Made by a program: the position numbers and the translations under genes. This document shows, piece after piece, positions 10,287-19,561 of a stretch of DNA of 64,000 nt; the first letter of the stretch is position 1, and each line of letters opens with the position of its first letter. The stretch is from Nocardia cyriacigeorgica GUH-2 (GTDB lineage: Bacteria; Actinomycetota; Actinomycetes; Mycobacteriales; Mycobacteriaceae). The stretch spans positions 3,968,001-4,032,000 of the forward strand of contig NC_016887.1 of the NCBI RefSeq assembly GCF_000284035.1, in the 5' to 3' direction. The notes below the pieces were generated by a model that was given only the letters and a program-made list of their open reading frames with translations, was not told the DNA's origin and did not search any database.

Positions 10287-10817
10287 ATGCCCGACGCCTC
10301 ACCCCCGTTCGCCGACGATCCGGCCGTGCCGGGCCGCCGACTCTCCGCCCAGGAACTCGACGCACTCAGCCACGTCCCGCTCATCTCGGCCTCCTTCCGG
10401 CGCGCGCACAGCGACATGCCGGACGCCCTGCGAGCAACGTTCCAGGCACATGGACTCGGGCCGCGCCACGGCGCGATCCTGACCCAGCTGATGGCGGGCG
10501 AACCGGCGAGCGTCACCGATCTGGCCCGGCGCCTGGGCGTATCGCTGTCGACGGCCAGCCAGCTGGTCGGCGATCTCGCCCGGGCGGATCTGGTGCTGCG
10601 CGAGGAGGATCCGCGCAACCGCCGGCGCACCCTGGTGTCGATCGCGAGCCCGGTCCGGCCGATCTTCGAGCAGTTCCTCGCGGTGCGCTCGGCAGCACTG
10701 CTGCGGGCCATCGCACGCCTGGAACCGGCCGATCGGCCGGCCTTCCTGGCCGGGTTGGCCGCCTGGGCGCAGGAGGAACAGAAGGTCACATCACCGGGCG
10801 CGGCTGCCGCCGAATGA
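10287..10817 (+). CDS. MarR-family transcriptional regulator
   Basis: The 176-residue winged-helix protein has GPRHGAILTQLMAGEPASV, recognition-helix segment VSLSTASQLVGDL, and wing EEDPRNRRRTLVSI; the DxRxRR pattern is diagnostic of MarR. The N-terminal extension of about 30 residues is typical of actinobacterial members. It is divergent from the NAD(P)-binding protein and is likely autoregulated through the palindrome at 10254. Confidence 0.9.
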   Translation: MPDASPPFADDPAVPGRRLSAQELDALSHVPLISASFRRAHSDMPDALRATFQAHGLGPRHGAILTQLMAGEPASVTDLARRLGVSLSTASQLVGDLARADLVLREEDPRNRRRTLVSIASPVRPIFEQFLAVRSAALLRAIARLEPADRPAFLAGLAAWAQEEQKVTSPGAAAAE

Positions 10818-10865
10818 CCGGCGCGGGCCGGTCCGACGCGACCCCGGCACGCCTCGAAACGAGAA

Positions 10866-10901
10866 ATCCCCGCACCGGTACGGGCATACCAGTGCGGGGA
10901 T
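10866..10901. terminator. Bidirectional hairpin terminator
   Basis: ATCCCCGCACCGGTA (10866-10880) pairs with TACCAGTGCGGGGAT (10887-10901) over 15 positions with one mismatch and a 6-base loop. It lies between the convergent MarR and yebC genes. Confidence 0.8.
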
Positions 10902-10941
10902 CTCGACACTCTCGTCGCCGGTGGTCCGGCGACCGGCCGGG

Positions 10942-11694
10942 CTAGTCGTCCAGCTCGGCGAGTACCTCGTCGGAGACGTCGACGTTGGTGTAGACGTTCT
11001 GCACGTCGTCGCTGTCTTCGAGGGCGTCGACCAGCTTGAAGACCTTGCGGGCGCCGTCGGCGTCCACGGCGACGCTGACCGAGGGCTGGAAGCCGGACTC
11101 GGCGGAGTCGTAGTCGATGCCCGCGGCCTGCAAGGCCGAACGCACCGCGACCAGGTCGCCGGGTTCGCTGATGATCTCGAAGGATTCACCCAGGTCGTTG
11201 ACCTCTTCGGCGCCGGCGTCGAGCACCGCCATCAGCACGTCGTCCTCGGTGAGGCCGTTCTTCTCCAGGGTGACGATGCCCTTGCGGTGGAACAGGTACG
11301 ACACCGAACCCGGGTCGGCCATATTGCCGCCGTTGCGGGTCATCGCGACGCGCACCTCACCGGCGGCGCGGTTGCGGTTGTCGGTGAGGCATTCGATCAG
11401 CACCGCGACACCGTTGGGGCCGTAGCCCTCGTACATGATGGTCTGCCAGTCGGCGCCGCCGGCTTCCTCGCCACCGCCGCGCTTGCGGGCGCGCTCGATG
11501 TTGTCGTTGGGGACCGACGACTTCTTCGCCTTCTGGATGGCGTCGTACAGGGTCGGGTTGCCATCCGGGTCACCGCCACCGGTCCGGGCCGCCACCTCGA
11601 TGTTCTTGATCAACTTGGCGAAGAGCTTGCCGCGCTTCGCGTCGATCGCCGCCTTCTTGTGCTTGGTGGTGGCCCATTTGGAGTGGCCGCTCAT
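10942..11694 (-). CDS. YebC/PmpR-family regulator
   Basis: The 250-residue product begins [20 protein letters not shown], the hallmark of the YebC family, and continues with VARTGG-like and NDNIERA motifs. Members bind DNA as regulators, and some act on ribosomes to relieve stalling at proline stretches. Which applies here cannot be read from the sequence. In M. tuberculosis the equivalent (Rv2603c) also lies next to pdxT. The gap to pdxT is 178 bases, so it probably has its own promoter. Confidence 0.95.
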   Translation of the reverse strand: MSGHSKWATTKHKKAAIDAKRGKLFAKLIKNIEVAARTGGGDPDGNPTLYDAIQKAKKSSVPNDNIERARKRGGGEEAGGADWQTIMYEGYGPNGVAVLIECLTDNRNRAAGEVRVAMTRNGGNMADPGSVSYLFHRKGIVTLEKNGLTEDDVLMAVLDAGAEEVNDLGESFEIISEPGDLVAVRSALQAAGIDYDSAESGFQPSVSVAVDADGARKVFKLVDALEDSDDVQNVYTNVDVSDEVLAELDD

Positions 11695-11872
11695 TCCCCT
11701 ACTTCCTTCAGGTCGATGGCACGTGTGGTCGTCTACGGTACCGGCAGGGCCGGGCGGACAACTCGACCAGCCTACTCGGAGGGTCGGCGGGCGGGGCGAT
11801 CAGGCGGTGTCGATACGCCTGATCGCGGGCCCTGCGCGGTGACGCGGCGAGGCCACCTCCGGCCCGGCCGGA

Positions 11873-12526
11873 TCAGGCGGCGCGTACCAGATCCACGAAC
11901 AGCCGGTGCACCCGCAGATCGCCGGTGACTTCCGGATGGAACGAGGTCGCCAGGATGTTGCGCTGGCGCACGGCGACGATCTTGCCCGCCGCCGGACCGC
12001 TGGGCACCCGGGCCAGCACCTCCACACCGTCGCCGACCCGCTCCACCCAGGGTGCGCGGATGAACACCGCGCGCACCGGTCCGTCGTCGAGTCCGGCGAA
12101 GTCCAGATCGGTTTCGAAGGAATCGACCTGACGTCCGAAGGCGTTGCGCCGCACCGTCATATCGATCCCGGACAGATGCTTGGCGTCGGGCCGGGTGTCG
12201 AGCACCTCGTCGGCCAGCAGGATCATTCCCGCGCAGGAGCCGAAGGCAGGCAGTCCGTCGCGCAGCCGGGCGCGCAGCGGTTCGAGCAGGTCGAAGACCT
12301 CGAGCAGCTTGCTGATCGCGGTGGATTCACCGCCGGGCAGCACCAGTCCTTCGACGGCGGCCAGTTCCTCGACCCGGCGCACCAGCACCGGCCGCGCGCC
12401 GCAGCGTTCCAGCGCCGCGACGTGTTCGCGTACGTCACCTTGCAGGGCCAGCACACCGATGGTGGGCTGGGCGCTTTCGCTCGCCGAGTCCTGCGCCGCG
12501 GGGGCGGCGACCGCTGAACCGTTCAC
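11873..12526 (-). CDS. pdxT: PdxT, glutaminase subunit of PLP synthase
   Basis: PdxT hydrolyses glutamine and passes ammonia to PdxS to make pyridoxal 5'-phosphate. The 217-residue protein has the class I amidotransferase signature: [17 protein letters not shown], the oxyanion PGGEST, the nucleophile in [10 protein letters not shown], and the His-Glu pair in SFHPEVTGD. An N-terminal extension of about 20 residues precedes the usual start. Its partner pdxS lies 1.8 kb upstream, separated by tesB and a secreted-protein gene, as in mycobacteria (tesB only). Confidence 0.95.
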   Translation of the reverse strand: MNGSAVAAPAAQDSASESAQPTIGVLALQGDVREHVAALERCGARPVLVRRVEELAAVEGLVLPGGESTAISKLLEVFDLLEPLRARLRDGLPAFGSCAGMILLADEVLDTRPDAKHLSGIDMTVRRNAFGRQVDSFETDLDFAGLDDGPVRAVFIRAPWVERVGDGVEVLARVPSGPAAGKIVAVRQRNILATSFHPEVTGDLRVHRLFVDLVRAA

Positions 12527-12592
12527 TCCGCAGAGCTTACGAGGCGCCCGAGTGTGGGCCCGCTCACGGTTGCGGTCGGCGCCCGCGTGGCC

Positions 12593-13414
12593 TTACTTGT
12601 CGCGCCGGGTGCGGATAAGGCCTTCCTGGACCACGGAGGCGACCAGTTCGCCCGCACGGTTGAAGATCTTGCCGCCGGTGAGGGCGCGGCCGAAGCCGGC
12701 CGAGGGCGAGGACTGGTCGTAGAGCAGCCAGTCGTCGGCGCGGAACGGGCGCAGGAACCACATGGCGTGGTCGAGCGAGGCGTCCTGGGTGGGTTCGTCG
12801 GCGTGATTGACCTTCGACGAGCCGAGCAGCGTCATATCGCTCATGTAGGCGAGGGTGCACACGTGGAACAGCGGGTCATCGGGCAGCGGGTGCCGGTAGC
12901 GGAACCACACCTGCTGCGGCGAGACCACGCCCGGTCGCTGGGTGACCGATTCCTGCGGCACCGGGCGGATGTCCCAGTGCTCCCATTCCCGCATGGCCCA
13001 CAGCCGCTCTGGGCTCATGGTGGTCTTGGCGTCGGGCAGCTCCTCCGGCGGCTGCACCACCGGCATCTCGTCCTGGTGCACCGGGCCGTCGTCGCCGACG
13101 TGGAAGGAGGCCGACATGGTGAAGATGGCGGCGCCGTCCTGCACACCGGTGACCCGGCGGGTGCAGAAGGACCGGCCGTCGCGGATGCGTTCGACCAGGT
13201 AGACCGTCGGCTGGTCGGGGTTGCCCGGACGCAGGAAGTAGCCGTGCAGCGAATGCACCTGGAACTTCGGATCCACCGTGCGCACCGCCGAGACCAGCGC
13301 CTGGCCGGCGACCTGACCGCCGAAGGTGCGCTGCAACTGGGTCTTGGGCGAGGCTCCCCGGAAGATGTCCCGCTCGAGCCGCTCGATCTCCAGCGCTTCT
13401 TCGATGGTCGCCAC
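12593..13414 (-). CDS. tesB: Acyl-CoA thioesterase II (TesB-like)
   Basis: This double hot-dog thioesterase hydrolyses acyl-CoA. The GTG start at 13414 has GGAG 5 bases upstream and gives 273 residues beginning VATIEEALEIERL. Family motifs include FGGQVAGQALVSA and HSLHGYFLRPG in the first half and SLDHAMWF plus a C-terminal VVQEGLIR in the second; the last two carry the catalytic Asp and Gln of TesB. It is equivalent to tesB2 next to pdxT/pdxS in M. tuberculosis. Confidence 0.92.
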   Translation of the reverse strand: MATIEEALEIERLERDIFRGASPKTQLQRTFGGQVAGQALVSAVRTVDPKFQVHSLHGYFLRPGNPDQPTVYLVERIRDGRSFCTRRVTGVQDGAAIFTMSASFHVGDDGPVHQDEMPVVQPPEELPDAKTTMSPERLWAMREWEHWDIRPVPQESVTQRPGVVSPQQVWFRYRHPLPDDPLFHVCTLAYMSDMTLLGSSKVNHADEPTQDASLDHAMWFLRPFRADDWLLYDQSSPSAGFGRALTGGKIFNRAGELVASVVQEGLIRTRRDK

Positions 13415-13638
13415 GTCTCCGCCTCTCCGCGCCACTGGGCCGGTCGTCTGAATACTGCGCAACCGTGCGGGTTATCGGACGGCAACTACGGACCGGCCGG
13501 TCCCCGACGGGACCTCCATATTCGCACGCAGGCTGCTCGACACCGGCAGGGGGCGGCCCGCGGGAGGGGCCGAATGACCACGGTCACACCACAGGCCGAG
13601 CTGTCCGTGAGCGGTCGATGCGGAGCGCGCCGGCAACC

Positions 13639-14109
13639 TCAGGCGCAGGCGGGTGACTGTTCACCGAACATCGACAGCATGGTGCAGGCCCAGATCAGCT
13701 GGACCTTCCATCTCCCGCCCTCGACCACGAACGGAATTTCGACCGGCGAGCTCTGGCCGTTGATCGTGACAACAGCGTTCGCGAGGAGGGCGTCACCGAA
13801 GGAATCCGGGTTCACGCCCATGACGCGCAGCGTCGCCCCGCTCTCGTGCACCGTCTGCGCCAACCGGAACGGCAGATCCGGATCGGCCTGTGCGCCCTCG
13901 ACGAAGGAGAGCTTGTGCTCGTTGCGGACCGGGTGGGTCCAGGCCCACAGCCGCGCCGTCGGGTCGAGGCCGGTGGTGAGCTGGTCGTCGAGCTCTTCGG
14001 CGCTGGGTCGTGGTGGATAACTATCGGCCACGACCGGGGTGGCCGGACCGAATACCGCCGCCAGACTTGCGAATCCGACGAGAACGGCCCTGCGAATGTT
14101 CACTCGCAC
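13639..14109 (-). CDS. Secreted protein resembling antigen MTB12 (CFP-2)
   Basis: The roughly 156-residue product has a signal peptide (RRAVLVGFASLAAVFGP...VVADS) followed by a domain with SAEELDDQL, LDP, KLSFVEG, ADPDLPFRL and FVVEGGRWKVQ. The order and spacing recall the low-molecular-weight antigen MTB12 family of mycobacteria, which includes Mce-associated-like folds. I infer this from memory of the pattern. AGGAGG lies just upstream of two GTG codons (14109 and 14103), either of which could start. It is a lone gene between tesB and pdxS. Confidence 0.75.
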   Translation of the reverse strand: MRVNIRRAVLVGFASLAAVFGPATPVVADSYPPRPSAEELDDQLTTGLDPTARLWAWTHPVRNEHKLSFVEGAQADPDLPFRLAQTVHESGATLRVMGVNPDSFGDALLANAVVTINGQSSPVEIPFVVEGGRWKVQLIWACTMLSMFGEQSPACA

Positions 14110-14267
14110 GTACCTCCTGCGTCGTAGACCCGGCGGAAGCGAGGTTTGCCGGAGTTCGGAAAGTAGCACGACAGCGCCGGATTCGCCGTCGTATCCGCCA
14201 ACCCGACGGCAACGGCGCGGATCCGCGCGCGAGCGCGTGCGCGAGTAGATCACCGGCCGGAACGCGG

Positions 14268-14305
14268 CGGAGCGGGCGCCCGTCCTCCGACGTACGCCCG
14301 CTCCG
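14268..14305 (-). terminator. Hairpin terminator downstream of pdxS
   Basis: CGGAGCGGGCG (14268-14278) pairs perfectly with CGCCCGCTCCG (14295-14305) across a 16-base loop. It begins 23 bases after the pdxS stop. Confidence 0.65.
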
Positions 14306-14328
14306 AAAGCCCTTCTCGCCCTAGCGGA

Positions 14329-15267
14329 TCACCAACCGCGCTCGGCCAGCCGATGCGGCTGCGCGATCTCCTCGACGTTGATACCGACCATGGCCTCACC
14401 CAGGCCACGCGAGACCTTGGCCAGCACGTCGGCGTCGTCGTAGAAGGTGGTGGCCTTGACGATGGCGGCGGCGCGCTGGGCCGGGTTGCCCGACTTGAAG
14501 ATGCCCGAGCCCACGAACACGCCCTCGGCGCCGAGCTGCATCATCATCGCGGCATCGGCCGGGGTGGCGATACCGCCCGCGGTGAACAGCACCACCGGCA
14601 GCTTGCCGGTCTCGGCGACCTCGCGGACCAGCTCGTAGGGCGCCTGCAGCTCCTTGGCGGCGACGTAGAGCTCATCGGCGGGCAGCGCCGACAGCTTGCG
14701 GATCTCCTGGCGGATCTGGCGCATGTGGGTGGTGGCGTTGGAGACGTCACCGGTGCCGGCCTCACCCTTGGAGCGGATCATGGCCGCGCCCTCGGTGATG
14801 CGGCGCAGCGCCTCGCCGAGGTTGGTGGCGCCACAGACGAACGGAACGGTGAAGTTCCACTTGTCGATGTGGTTGGTGTAGTCGGCCGGGGTCAGCACCT
14901 CGGACTCGTCGATGTAGTCGACGCCGAGGCTCTGCAGGATCTGCGCCTCCACGAAGTGGCCGATGCGGGCCTTGGCCATCACCGGGATCGAGACGGCGTT
15001 GATGATGCCGTCGATCATGTCCGGATCACTCATCCGGGACACCCCGCCCTGGGCGCGGATATCGGCGGGCACGCGCTCGAGGGCCATGACCGCGACGGCG
15101 CCGGCGTCTTCGGCGATCTTGGCCTGCTCCGGGGTGACGACGTCCATGATCACCCCGCCCTTGAGCATTTCGGCCATGCCGCGCTTCACGCGGGCGGTAC
15201 CCGCCTCACGGGTCGCCTCGGTGGTCTGGGTGGTCTCGGGCGTGGTCACGGCAAACTCCTGTGTCAT
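14329..15267 (-). CDS. pdxS: PdxS, synthase subunit of PLP synthase
   Basis: PdxS condenses ribose 5-phosphate, glyceraldehyde 3-phosphate and ammonia into pyridoxal 5'-phosphate. The 312-residue barrel protein has [17 protein letters not shown] with the first active-site lysine region, [25 protein letters not shown] and phosphate-binding [24 protein letters not shown]. Length and sequence are highly conserved. The first 20 residues are an actinobacterial extension. Confidence 0.97.
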   Translation of the reverse strand: MTQEFAVTTPETTQTTEATREAGTARVKRGMAEMLKGGVIMDVVTPEQAKIAEDAGAVAVMALERVPADIRAQGGVSRMSDPDMIDGIINAVSIPVMAKARIGHFVEAQILQSLGVDYIDESEVLTPADYTNHIDKWNFTVPFVCGATNLGEALRRITEGAAMIRSKGEAGTGDVSNATTHMRQIRQEIRKLSALPADELYVAAKELQAPYELVREVAETGKLPVVLFTAGGIATPADAAMMMQLGAEGVFVGSGIFKSGNPAQRAAAIVKATTFYDDADVLAKVSRGLGEAMVGINVEEIAQPHRLAERGW

Positions 15268-15426
15268 GTGCGCCTATGGGTCGTCAGCGGTAGAACGACA
15301 CGATTCTAGGCGTGCCCCGAAGTGCCATTGATAGCCAGTTGAGCACGACTGGCCTTGCCACGACCAGCGCGTTCGCTGTGGTGGGTGCGGACTGGACCGC
15401 TCACTGTGGCTGGTGGAGTACGGATT

Positions 15427-15460
15427 CGCCGGGCCCGATGCGGCGTCGACGGGCCCGGCG
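15427..15460 (-). terminator. Strong hairpin after a possible small ORF
   Basis: CGCCGGGCCCG (15427-15437) and CGGGCCCGGCG (15450-15460) form a perfect 11-base-pair stem with a 12-base loop. It starts 16 bases after the stop of the 34-codon ORF at 15476 and is the main reason to take that ORF seriously. Confidence 0.6.
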
Positions 15461-15475
15461 AACCGCCGGATTCGA

Positions 15476-15580
15476 TCAGATCGGGTTGATCACCAGCAAT
15501 GTCGCCCAGTACTCCGCGGCGGCGGCGCCGATGATCGGCATCAGGAAATCGAATAGGATGTACGACACGTACTCATTCAC
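15476..15580 (-). CDS. Possible 34-residue hydrophobic peptide
   Basis: A 35-codon frame begins at a GTG preceded by GTGGAG and encodes VNEYVSYILFDFL followed by a mostly hydrophobic rest ending LLVINPI. An in-frame GTG twelve bases later, 11 bases from GGAGG, would give 30 residues. The peptide could form one membrane-associated helix. A strong hairpin follows. The region between pdxS and the Nudix gene otherwise holds nothing. I recognise no family; the call rests on the ribosome-binding site, hydrophobicity and terminator only. Confidence 0.4.
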   Translation of the reverse strand: MNEYVSYILFDFLMPIIGAAAAEYWATLLVINPI

Positions 15581-15675
15581 CTCCACCCACCGAGTCGACC
15601 CTCGCTCGGCCGGTCAAACCGCCTCGACGGTAGCACGGCGGTGAATCCGGTCACACCGCTCGCACACACGCCTGG

Positions 15676-16722
15676 TCAGCGGATGGAACGGACCTCGGGG
15701 TCGGTGTCGGCGTCGGCCGCGGCGGCGGCTTCGGCGATGAGTTCGTCGAGGTGGTACGGGTACACGGTCTCGCCGGAGGCGTCGAAGGTGGTGATATCGG
15801 CGGCGGTGCACCAGCGGTGTCCGGTGATCGAGCGACGCTCGACGTAGGTGAGGTTGGCCGGGCGCGGATCGAACTGCTGCACCCGCAGCGCGAAGAACAG
15901 TTCCTCGGAGCGGATGAGTTCGCCGTTGAACGGGAACACCGCCACCCGCCGCCAGATCGGGCCGCGTAGCGCCGCCGGGTCGGCGGTGTAGCCGGTTTCC
16001 TCGTGGATCTCCCGGACCGCCGCAGCGCGCAGGCTCTCCCCCGGCTCCACGCCGCCGCCGACGGTGAACCAGAACGAGACCTCGGGCACCTTCGGGTCGT
16101 TGCCGCGCATGAGCAGCACGCGGTCCTGTTCGTCGATCAGCACCGCGCGCGCCGAGGTACGGATGGTGTCGACCTCGAGCCCGGTCGCGGCGGCCGGGGT
16201 GGCGCGTTCGGTGATCTCGAAATAGGTCGGCAGTGGTGCGGTACCGCCCAGGTGCAGCAGGCGCACCGGGCGACGGGTGCGCAGGGCGAGGGTGTCGCGC
16301 ACGGCGTCGTTGTGGAATCGGCGCGCGATCAGCACCCGGGCCTCGGCGTCGGCCAGCTCGGCCACCAGCTGCGGGCGCAACTGCCCGATATCGACCGCCG
16401 ACAGGGCGGCAGAGAGCCGGTTCTCCACCGTCTCCCGGTCGGCGCGCCCGGCCCGTTCGGCGCGGTCGGCCAGCGTGGACAACTGTTTGGCCTGCTCCGA
16501 CAGCACCGGATCGGAAACCGGACCCGCGATCGCCATCGCCACCGAACGCGCCACGACCGCGCGCCGGGCCAGGGCACCGTCGAGAGCCTGCCAGGACTGG
16601 TCCGAGCGCACGTGCAGCCGGTCGAGCCGGTTGGCGGTGGAGTAGGCCCACAGGCCGATCGCCACCACCACGGCCGCGATCAGCGCCAGGACCAGAACGG
16701 TTGTCGCGGAGAACGTGATCAT
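15676..16722 (-). CDS. Membrane-anchored Nudix hydrolase of the PIM operon
   Basis: The 348-residue product has one N-terminal membrane helix (VLVLALIAAVVVAIGLWAY). A helical region of about 110 residues resembling LemA (RLDRLHVRSDQSWQALDGAL) follows. The C-terminal Nudix domain carries the full box, GGGVEPGES through REIHEETGY. Nudix enzymes cleave nucleoside-diphosphate-linked compounds. The gene overlaps pimA by 4 bases (ATGA), as its equivalent Rv2609c does next to pimA. Its substrate is unknown, but a link to mannolipid or nucleotide-sugar metabolism is a fair inference. Confidence 0.88.
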   Translation of the reverse strand: MITFSATTVLVLALIAAVVVAIGLWAYSTANRLDRLHVRSDQSWQALDGALARRAVVARSVAMAIAGPVSDPVLSEQAKQLSTLADRAERAGRADRETVENRLSAALSAVDIGQLRPQLVAELADAEARVLIARRFHNDAVRDTLALRTRRPVRLLHLGGTAPLPTYFEITERATPAAATGLEVDTIRTSARAVLIDEQDRVLLMRGNDPKVPEVSFWFTVGGGVEPGESLRAAAVREIHEETGYTADPAALRGPIWRRVAVFPFNGELIRSEELFFALRVQQFDPRPANLTYVERRSITGHRWCTAADITTFDASGETVYPYHLDELIAEAAAAADADTDPEVRSIR

Positions 16723-17843
16723 CCGGCTGCCCTCACCCGGATGTCGCCGACGGTCACCGTCTCGTACACCCGCAGAATCTGTTCGGCCACCACCGGCCAG
16801 TCGTATTCGCCGACCACCTGGGTGGCCGCGCGCACCAACTCCTGACGCCGCGCGGTATCGGTGAGCACGGTGTCCAGCGCGGTGGCCAGCGCCACCGAAT
16901 CACCGACCGGAACCAGCAGGCCCGCGACACCGTCACGCAACACCCGCCGGAAGGCGTCGAGTTCGCTGGCCACCACCGCGGTGCCGGCGGCCATGGCCTC
17001 GATCAGGATGATGCCGAAGCTCTCACCACCGAGATTGGGCGCCACGTAGACGTCGGCGCTGCGCATCGCCGAGGCCTTCTCCGCATCGGAGACCTGCCCG
17101 AGGAATCGCAGATGCCCGGCGTGCGGTCCGGCTTCTTTGCGCAGCCGTTCCTCGTCGCCGCGCCCGACGATCAGGATCTCGACCTCCGGATGCCTGCGCA
17201 CCAGCTCGGGCAGCGCTCCGAGCAGCACTTCCATGCCCTTGCGCGGTTCGTCGTAGCGGCCGAGGAACAGCACCGTGCCGCCGGCGCGCGGGTAACCGGG
17301 CAGCATCGGAGCGCGGGCGAAGGCCGCCACGTCGACGCCGTTGGGAATCTCCACCGCATCCGAGCCGAGGGCCTCGACCTGCCAGCGCCGCGCCAGCTCC
17401 GACACCGCGATGCGGCCGCTGATCTTCTCGTGATAGGGCCGCAGCACACCCTGAAAGGTGCTGAGTACCAACGATTTCGTCGTCGAGGTGTGGAAGGTGG
17501 CCACGATCGGGCCCTCGGCGATCTTGAGCGCGAGCATCGACAGGCTGGGCGCGTTCGGCTCGTGGATGTGCAGCACATCGAAATCGTTGCCGTCGATCCA
17601 GCGGCGGATGCGGGTGTAAGCCGTGGGACCGAACGACAACCGCGCCACCGAGCCGTTGTACGGGATGGCCACCGCACGCCCGGCGGAGACCACGAACTCC
17701 GGCAACGGAGTCGAATCCGACGCGGGCGCAAGCACACTCACCTTGTGCCCGCGTTCGATCATCACCCGCGCCAGCTCGACCACATGGGCCTGCACACCGC
17801 CCGGGACATCGAACGAATAGGGGCAGACCATGCCGATCTTCAT
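16719..17843 (-). CDS. pimA: PimA, phosphatidyl-myo-inositol alpha-mannosyltransferase
   Basis: PimA transfers mannose from GDP-mannose to phosphatidylinositol at the inner face of the membrane, the first committed step to PIM, LM and LAM. The 374-residue GT4 protein begins MKIGMVCPYSFDVPGGVQAHV, which holds the flexible acceptor loop. It has VLFLGRYDEPRKGMEVLL and the EX7E region ESFGIILIEAM. Start and stop both overlap neighbours by 4 bases, fixing its place in the pgsA-patA-pimA operon. Confidence 0.96.
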   Translation of the reverse strand: MKIGMVCPYSFDVPGGVQAHVVELARVMIERGHKVSVLAPASDSTPLPEFVVSAGRAVAIPYNGSVARLSFGPTAYTRIRRWIDGNDFDVLHIHEPNAPSLSMLALKIAEGPIVATFHTSTTKSLVLSTFQGVLRPYHEKISGRIAVSELARRWQVEALGSDAVEIPNGVDVAAFARAPMLPGYPRAGGTVLFLGRYDEPRKGMEVLLGALPELVRRHPEVEILIVGRGDEERLRKEAGPHAGHLRFLGQVSDAEKASAMRSADVYVAPNLGGESFGIILIEAMAAGTAVVASELDAFRRVLRDGVAGLLVPVGDSVALATALDTVLTDTARRQELVRAATQVVGEYDWPVVAEQILRVYETVTVGDIRVRAAG

Positions 17844-18874
17844 CGCTGCGCGTCTCCCCCGTCGATGCCGCCGCGCCGCGCGCCCGGATTATCCAGGCCG
17901 GCCTGCGCGGCCGCGATTCTGGCGCGTCGCTGCTCGGACAGGTCGTTCTCCCACAGCGGTTGCAGCATGTGCCAGTCGGCGGGGTGCGCGGCGATATTCG
18001 CGGCGAACCGGTCGGCCAGGGCCTGCGTAGCGGCACCGACGCCGCCCGAAACATCCAGCGGCGCACCGGTTTTCAAACCCCAGCCCTCGACTCCGGCCTC
18101 GTCGACGGTGAACCAGGCGTGTACCGGCATCAGCGCCGCACCGGTCTCGATCGCGAGCTTGGCCGCGCCGGCGGGCATCCAGGTGCGTTCGCCGAAGAAG
18201 TCCACCGGCACGCCCTTGCCGGTCAGGTCGCGCTCACCCATCAGGCAGACGATCTTGTTCTCCCGCAACCGCGCCGCCAGCTGCGGGAACGGCGGTTGTT
18301 CGCCGCCGGTGAGCGGAAAGACTTCGAAGCCGAGGCTTTCCCGGTAGGCGACGAACCGTTCGAACAACGATTCCGGTTTCAACCGCTCGGCGACGGTAGT
18401 GAAGGTGCCGTAGTTCTGCACCAGCCACATTCCGGCCATATCCCAGTTGCCCGAATGCGGCAGCACGAAGATCACCCCGCGGCCCTCGGCCAGCGCGGCA
18501 TCCAGGTAGGGAATGCCGTCCACCGGCATCCGGCCCGAGGCCGCGAGCGCCGCGTGGTCCATGGTGGGCAGCCGGAACGCCTCGCGCCAATAGCGGGCGT
18601 AGGAGCGCATGCTCGCGCGGATCAGCTCATCGGGCACCGCATCGGGAGCCAGGCCGACTACCCGTGCGAGATTGCGGCGCAGCTGGGCCGGGCCGCCACC
18701 ACGCACCGCGCGGTCGGCGCCCCAGTCGAACAGCTTGCGGGCGGTTGGTTCCGGCAGTGCCCGCACCATGCGCCAGCCCGCGGCGTAGGCGCGATCGCTG
18801 AGGGCACCTTTGACACGCGCGGAGAAACCGTCCTCGGATTGCGGGTGTGCGGGGCGGGTCTCGGTCGCGGTCAC
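17840..18874 (-). CDS. patA: PatA, PIM acyltransferase
   Basis: PatA adds a palmitoyl group to mannose of PIM1/PIM2. The 344-residue LpxL/HtrB-type acyltransferase has the catalytic HSGNWD motif (VLPHSGNWDMAGMWL) and downstream GERDLTGKGVPVDFFG. The GTG start overlaps the pgsA stop by 4 bases and the stop overlaps the pimA ATG by 4. A longer upstream open frame lies over pgsA and is rejected. Confidence 0.94.
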   Translation of the reverse strand: MTATETRPAHPQSEDGFSARVKGALSDRAYAAGWRMVRALPEPTARKLFDWGADRAVRGGGPAQLRRNLARVVGLAPDAVPDELIRASMRSYARYWREAFRLPTMDHAALAASGRMPVDGIPYLDAALAEGRGVIFVLPHSGNWDMAGMWLVQNYGTFTTVAERLKPESLFERFVAYRESLGFEVFPLTGGEQPPFPQLAARLRENKIVCLMGERDLTGKGVPVDFFGERTWMPAGAAKLAIETGAALMPVHAWFTVDEAGVEGWGLKTGAPLDVSGGVGAATQALADRFAANIAAHPADWHMLQPLWENDLSEQRRARIAAAQAGLDNPGARRGGIDGGDAQR

Positions 18875-19557
18875 GACCGCCGCTCCGGGTCGGTGGTGTT
18901 CTCGGTCTGCGGCGGCGTCATCGGGATGATGTCGCGCGCCCCCGCCGAATTGCGCACCGCCAGCACGCGCTGCAACACCGTCACGATGCTGAGCACCGCG
19001 AGGATCCACATCGCGACGTGCACCGCCCAGGTCAGCCATTCGATCCCCCAATATCCGCCGATGCCGGTGAATCCGGCGCCCACCAGCACGATGACCAGCC
19101 GATCCGGGCGTTCGATGAGCCCGCCGTCGGCGGACAGTCCACTGGCTTCGGCCCTGGCCTTCGCATAGGAGATCACCTGCGAGGTCACCAGCACGACCAG
19201 GGTAGCGAACAACAAGGGCTTGCTGTTCTCGTGATAGACCGCCCACCAGGCCAGACCGCCGAAGATCGCGCCGTCGGCGACCCGGTCGCAGGTGGCGTCG
19301 AGCACCGCACCGTATTTCGTGCCGCCGCCGCGGGCCCGGGCCATGGCGCCGTCGAGCATGTCGAACATGACGAACAGCCAGATCACCATGGTGCCCCAGA
19401 ACAGGTGACCGGACGGGAACAGCGTCATCGCCGCGATGATCGAGGCGGCGGTCCCGATCAGGGTCATCGCGTCCGGGGTGAGGCCGGTGCGCACCAGCGC
19501 CTTGCCGAGCGGCGCCGTCGCTTTGGCGAACGTCGCGCGACCGAAGATGCTGAGCAC
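18871..19557 (-). CDS. pgsA: PgsA, phosphatidylinositol phosphate synthase
   Basis: This integral membrane enzyme joins CDP-diacylglycerol and inositol 1-phosphate to make phosphatidylinositol phosphate, the precursor for PIMs. The 228-residue protein carries the CDP-alcohol phosphotransferase signature DMLDGAMAR...GAVLDATCDR, with all four aspartates, and about six membrane helices. Its start lies 4 bases after the HIT gene stop and its stop overlaps patA. Confidence 0.95.
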   Translation of the reverse strand: MLSIFGRATFAKATAPLGKALVRTGLTPDAMTLIGTAASIIAAMTLFPSGHLFWGTMVIWLFVMFDMLDGAMARARGGGTKYGAVLDATCDRVADGAIFGGLAWWAVYHENSKPLLFATLVVLVTSQVISYAKARAEASGLSADGGLIERPDRLVIVLVGAGFTGIGGYWGIEWLTWAVHVAMWILAVLSIVTVLQRVLAVRNSAGARDIIPMTPPQTENTTDPERRS

Positions 19558-19561
19558 CGAT

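Noticed and set aside
15312-15644. 110-codon open frame on the plus strand between pdxS and the Nudix gene
   Set aside because: No ribosome-binding site, no domain, and it runs through a terminator-like hairpin.
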